Shown here: in pieces, positions 6,327 through 7,896 of the stretch
How positions within the stretch are numbered: position 1 is the first letter of the stretch
How the letters are laid out: every line of letters starts with the position of its first letter
Assembly: GCA_947255165.1 (NCBI GenBank)
Contig: CAMYFZ010000070.1
Coordinates: forward strand, 1-7,896
Length of the DNA: 7,896 nucleotides
Direction: 5' to 3'
Origin: an uncultured Varibaculum sp.
GTDB lineage: Bacteria > Actinomycetota > Actinomycetes > Actinomycetales > Actinomycetaceae
Program-made: the position numbers and the translations under genes
The notes under the pieces: generated by a model
Database searches by the model: none
The model's input: the letters and a program-made list of their open reading frames with translations, nothing else
What the model was told of the DNA's origin: nothing

Positions 6327-6596
6327 TTAGAGTTTATGCATGGCGTTAAATATCGCCTCGGCCTGCACCTTTATAACTAGCCGCTCAGATTCCTCTACTG
6401 GCGCCATCGCTGCCTGTACTTGCGCTAACCCGATCTGGGTCTCATCAAATTCCAGCTGCATAATCATAGTGAAATATTCATCCATCAGCGTCTGGGACAC
6501 ATTGGTGATATTCACTTGGTTTTCGGCTAATGCCTGGGAAACCGCCGCGATAATTCCGGTGTGGTCGATGCCGGTAACTGTCATAATTGCTTTCAC
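6327..6596 (-). CDS. ACT domain protein, UPF0237
   Basis: This is a small, single ACT-domain protein of 89 residues with the usual beta-alpha-beta-beta-alpha-beta pattern: VKAIMTVTG strand, D-H-T-G-I turn and helix (11-26), SQTLMDEYFTMIM (34-46), and C-terminal AIFNAMHKL. ACT domains of this kind bind small ligands, often amino acids, and dimerise. The family standard is 88-90 residues starting MKAI..., so I choose the GTG at 6596-6594. The same frame stays open to an ATG at 6755, but that extension (53 hydrophilic residues) overlaps the oppositely directed cation exporter gene and resembles nothing in the family. No strong Shine-Dalgarno precedes the GTG; a GGGGAAAG lies about 17 bases away. 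The protein is probably the sensory partner of the UPF0210 protein encoded 51 bp downstream. Confidence 0.88.
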   Translation of the reverse strand: MKAIMTVTGIDHTGIIAAVSQALAENQVNITNVSQTLMDEYFTMIMQLEFDETQIGLAQVQAAMAPVEESERLVIKVQAEAIFNAMHKL

Positions 6597-6668
6597 GTGC
6601 TTCAGCTTACGTTCTTTCCCCACTTTTTCGCGATTTCTTGACCCGGTTTCTTCACTTGCGCGGTCTTT

Positions 6669-6677
6669 GATAATAAT
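6669..6677 (+). promoter_or_regulatory. Possible -10 region of the cation exporter gene (leaderless transcript?)
   Basis: GATAAT (6669-6674) and the overlapping AATAAT (6672-6677) lie seven to ten bases before the TTG/GTG starts at 6681/6684. No Shine-Dalgarno is seen. A -10 at this place would start RNA at or next to the start codon, giving a leaderless mRNA as is common in actinobacteria. No credible -35 was found (TTGACC at 6638-6643 is too far away). Low confidence. Confidence 0.25.
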
Positions 6678-6683
6678 GGTTTG

Positions 6684-7304
6684 GTGACCTCCACTTTGAT
6701 TGTTTCGACCCTCGTTCAGGCACTGGTGCTGTTTGTAGCCACCAACATTGACCACTTGGCGTTACTGGCATTGTGGTTTGTGCACGGCCAGAACCGCCCC
6801 GGAACTACCGCGCGTATCTGCGTTGGTCAATATGTAGGTTTCGGAGCAATCCTGGCAGTAACTCTGGTGCTCAGTACGATTTCTGGTTTTGTGATTCCTC
6901 AGGAGCACCTGCGGCTTTTAGGATTGATACCGCTGGCCCTGGGGGTAAAAGCCGGGATCGGCGAAATCCGGGAGCGCTGGCATTCAGAGGAATCCGAAGA
7001 GGAGGACGAGGCAGCGGGACAACTAAAGGGGAAAAAGGTCAGTGTGGGCGCCGTTGCCTTGGTTACTATGGCCAACGGAGGCGATGAAATCGCGGCCTAT
7101 CTCCCGGTTTTTGCCCTGTCTGTCTGGTGGCAAATGGCCCTGTTTTGCGCCGTATTTTTAGTGCTCGCAGGGGTGCTCTTGGCGTTGGCGCGCTTTATTA
7201 CCGGACGCCTGCATCTAGCAGAAGTCCTAGAACGCTTCGAAGCGATTATTTTTCCCAGTGTACTTATCCTGCTAGGAGTGCTAATCCTCGCGGATCTGCT
7301 TTAA
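6684..7304 (+). CDS. CadD-type cadmium/cation exporter (LysE superfamily)
   Basis: This 206-residue integral membrane protein resembles the CadD cadmium-resistance family. Shared blocks are LFVATNID(H)L at 17-26 (LFVATNIDDL in staphylococcal CadD), GQYVGF (49-54), LGLIPLALGVK (80-90) and the mid-protein TMANGGDEIAAYLPVF (129-144), using numbering from the TTG at 6681. About six hydrophobic segments fit the LysE-like fold, which exports cations or amino acids across the cytoplasmic membrane. A cytosolic loop rich in acid with one His (H101 to E110) separates the two halves. Two residues differ from staphylococcal CadD: the second Asp of NIDDL is His, and the Cys of ASCGADN is replaced in ANGGDE. 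Substrate may therefore not be cadmium. The start could be TTG 6681 or GTG 6684; neither has a Shine-Dalgarno. The TAA stop overlaps the stop of the convergent permease gene. Confidence 0.82.
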   Translation: MTSTLIVSTLVQALVLFVATNIDHLALLALWFVHGQNRPGTTARICVGQYVGFGAILAVTLVLSTISGFVIPQEHLRLLGLIPLALGVKAGIGEIRERWHSEESEEEDEAAGQLKGKKVSVGAVALVTMANGGDEIAAYLPVFALSVWWQMALFCAVFLVLAGVLLALARFITGRLHLAEVLERFEAIIFPSVLILLGVLILADLL

Positions 7305-7896
7305 GCACGTCTACGCAGGCGCGTGATTAGCAGGGCGATGCCCCATAGCAGCAACGTGAAAACTATCTGCACCCCGATATTTACCCAGAACTGGGAGGCG
7401 GAGGCGCCGCTAAAGCTAGCCATTTCCGCTAGAGCGTTGTTGTTGTCGATGTAGTAGAAGGTGGGTAGCGCCCTCCCGATGGCTACTACCGCATCGGGCA
7501 TTAGTTCCCGGGGAATAAAAGCCCCACATAGGAAAGCACTGGCTAGCGCCACCACGTTCACGATGGCGCTAAGGGCTTGCTTGTTATTGGTAATTTTTGC
7601 CATTAAGAAGCCTATGCCCAAAACGGGCAGCCCAAAGGCCGCAATGTTAAGCGCATACAGTCCCTGGCGTCCGGTGTCCGCAATGCCGGGCAGTAGCAGT
7701 CGCACTAAGAGCACGTTGAGTGCCACGAGGAACGCTACGATTAGGGCGCATCCAGCTATCAAGCTCAGGTCAATTCGGAAGGGATGGGCGGGGGAAACCA
7801 GAGTACGTTTACGTACGTTTACTACGGAAAAGGCCGCTAGCACCATAGTGATTACATAGGTGGCGCCGGCCATTAGGGTGTAGCTGCCAAAGTTAT
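7301..7896 (-). CDS. ABC-2 type transporter permease, C-terminal part (5' end outside window)
   Basis: The frame is open from the TAA at 7303-7301 to the window edge: 197 codons with no upstream stop. The Met at 7873 is therefore probably internal (NFGSYTLMAGATYVI). About five hydrophobic segments are visible, with a charged ITRLRRRA C-terminus. The segment SAFLCGAFIPRELMP followed by RALPTFYYIDNNNA fits the ABC2_membrane/NatB-like permease pattern, where an (S/C)G-x-F-(V/I)-P loop precedes an amphipathic helix before the last membrane span. Such permeases pair with an ATP-binding protein to export drugs, peptides, sodium or cell-envelope material. The ATPase gene is not in the window, so the cargo cannot be assigned. 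The reading frame shares its last four bases with the convergent exporter gene. Confidence 0.82.
   Translation of the reverse strand, partial: NFGSYTLMAGATYVITMVLAAFSVVNVRKRTLVSPAHPFRIDLSLIAGCALIVAFLVALNVLLVRLLLPGIADTGRQGLYALNIAAFGLPVLGIGFLMAKITNNKQALSAIVNVVALASAFLCGAFIPRELMPDAVVAIGRALPTFYYIDNNNALAEMASFSGASASQFWVNIGVQIVFTLLLWGIALLITRLRRRA
7803..7822. repeat. Exact 10-bp tandem repeat inside the permease gene
   Basis: GTACGTTTAC occurs twice head to tail. On the coding strand it encodes the basic stretch VNVRKR at a membrane-loop boundary. The unit is not a multiple of three, so gain or loss of one copy would shift the frame. With only two copies, frequent slippage is unlikely. Confidence 0.7.

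Noticed and set aside
6327..6755. 142-residue version of the ACT protein starting at the ATG at 6755.
   Set aside because: The extra N-terminus overlaps the divergent exporter gene and is unlike the family, whose members begin at the MKAI-like strand.

Overview
The window (moderate GC, roughly 50-55% by eye) looks like chromosomal DNA of a host-associated actinobacterium. An Actinomycetaceae-type organism (Varibaculum/Mobiluncus/Actinomyces-like) is my best guess, from base composition, codon use, GTG starts and gene types. There is no marker gene, so this is inference. I see no rRNA, tRNA, CRISPR array, transposase or phage gene.

Left half (1-4877): a beta-glucuronide utilisation locus built around a divergent promoter. 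Leftward run a GPH/MFS-type sugar symporter (152-1717) and then the first 38 codons of a glycoside hydrolase family 3 enzyme (1-115, cut by the window edge). Rightward run a full-length GH2 beta-glucuronidase (2024-3805) with all hallmark residues, and a LacI-family repressor (3876-4877). The 306-bp divergent region (1718-2023) holds two 18-bp TGC-N12-GCA dyads with centres 21 bp apart. They are flanked by oppositely oriented 10-bp GTTGCCAAAA repeats. The simplest model is that the LacI protein binds the dyads and silences both arms until a glucuronide-derived inducer appears. The symporter would import the glycoside, and the glucuronidase and GH3 enzyme would trim it in the cytoplasm.

Middle (4911-6596, leftward): a two-gene operon of an ACT-domain protein (UPF0237) followed by a PFL-like/DUF711 protein (UPF0210). 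This is a widely conserved pair without an established biochemical function. The ACT protein probably starts at a GTG at 6596, because the longer open frame runs into the divergent gene.

Right (6684-7896): a CadD/LysE-type cation exporter reading rightward, whose stop codon overlaps that of a leftward ABC-2 type permease (5' end outside the window). The two stops share the self-complementary tetramer TTAA.

Nearly every gene belongs to a recognisable family. The least explained parts are the operator cluster at 1836-1914, the unusual hinge of the LacI protein, the UPF0210/UPF0237 pair, and the combination of GH2 glucuronidase with GH3 enzyme, which could serve glycosaminoglycan-type oligosaccharides. 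I do not see convincing evidence of a wholly new system.
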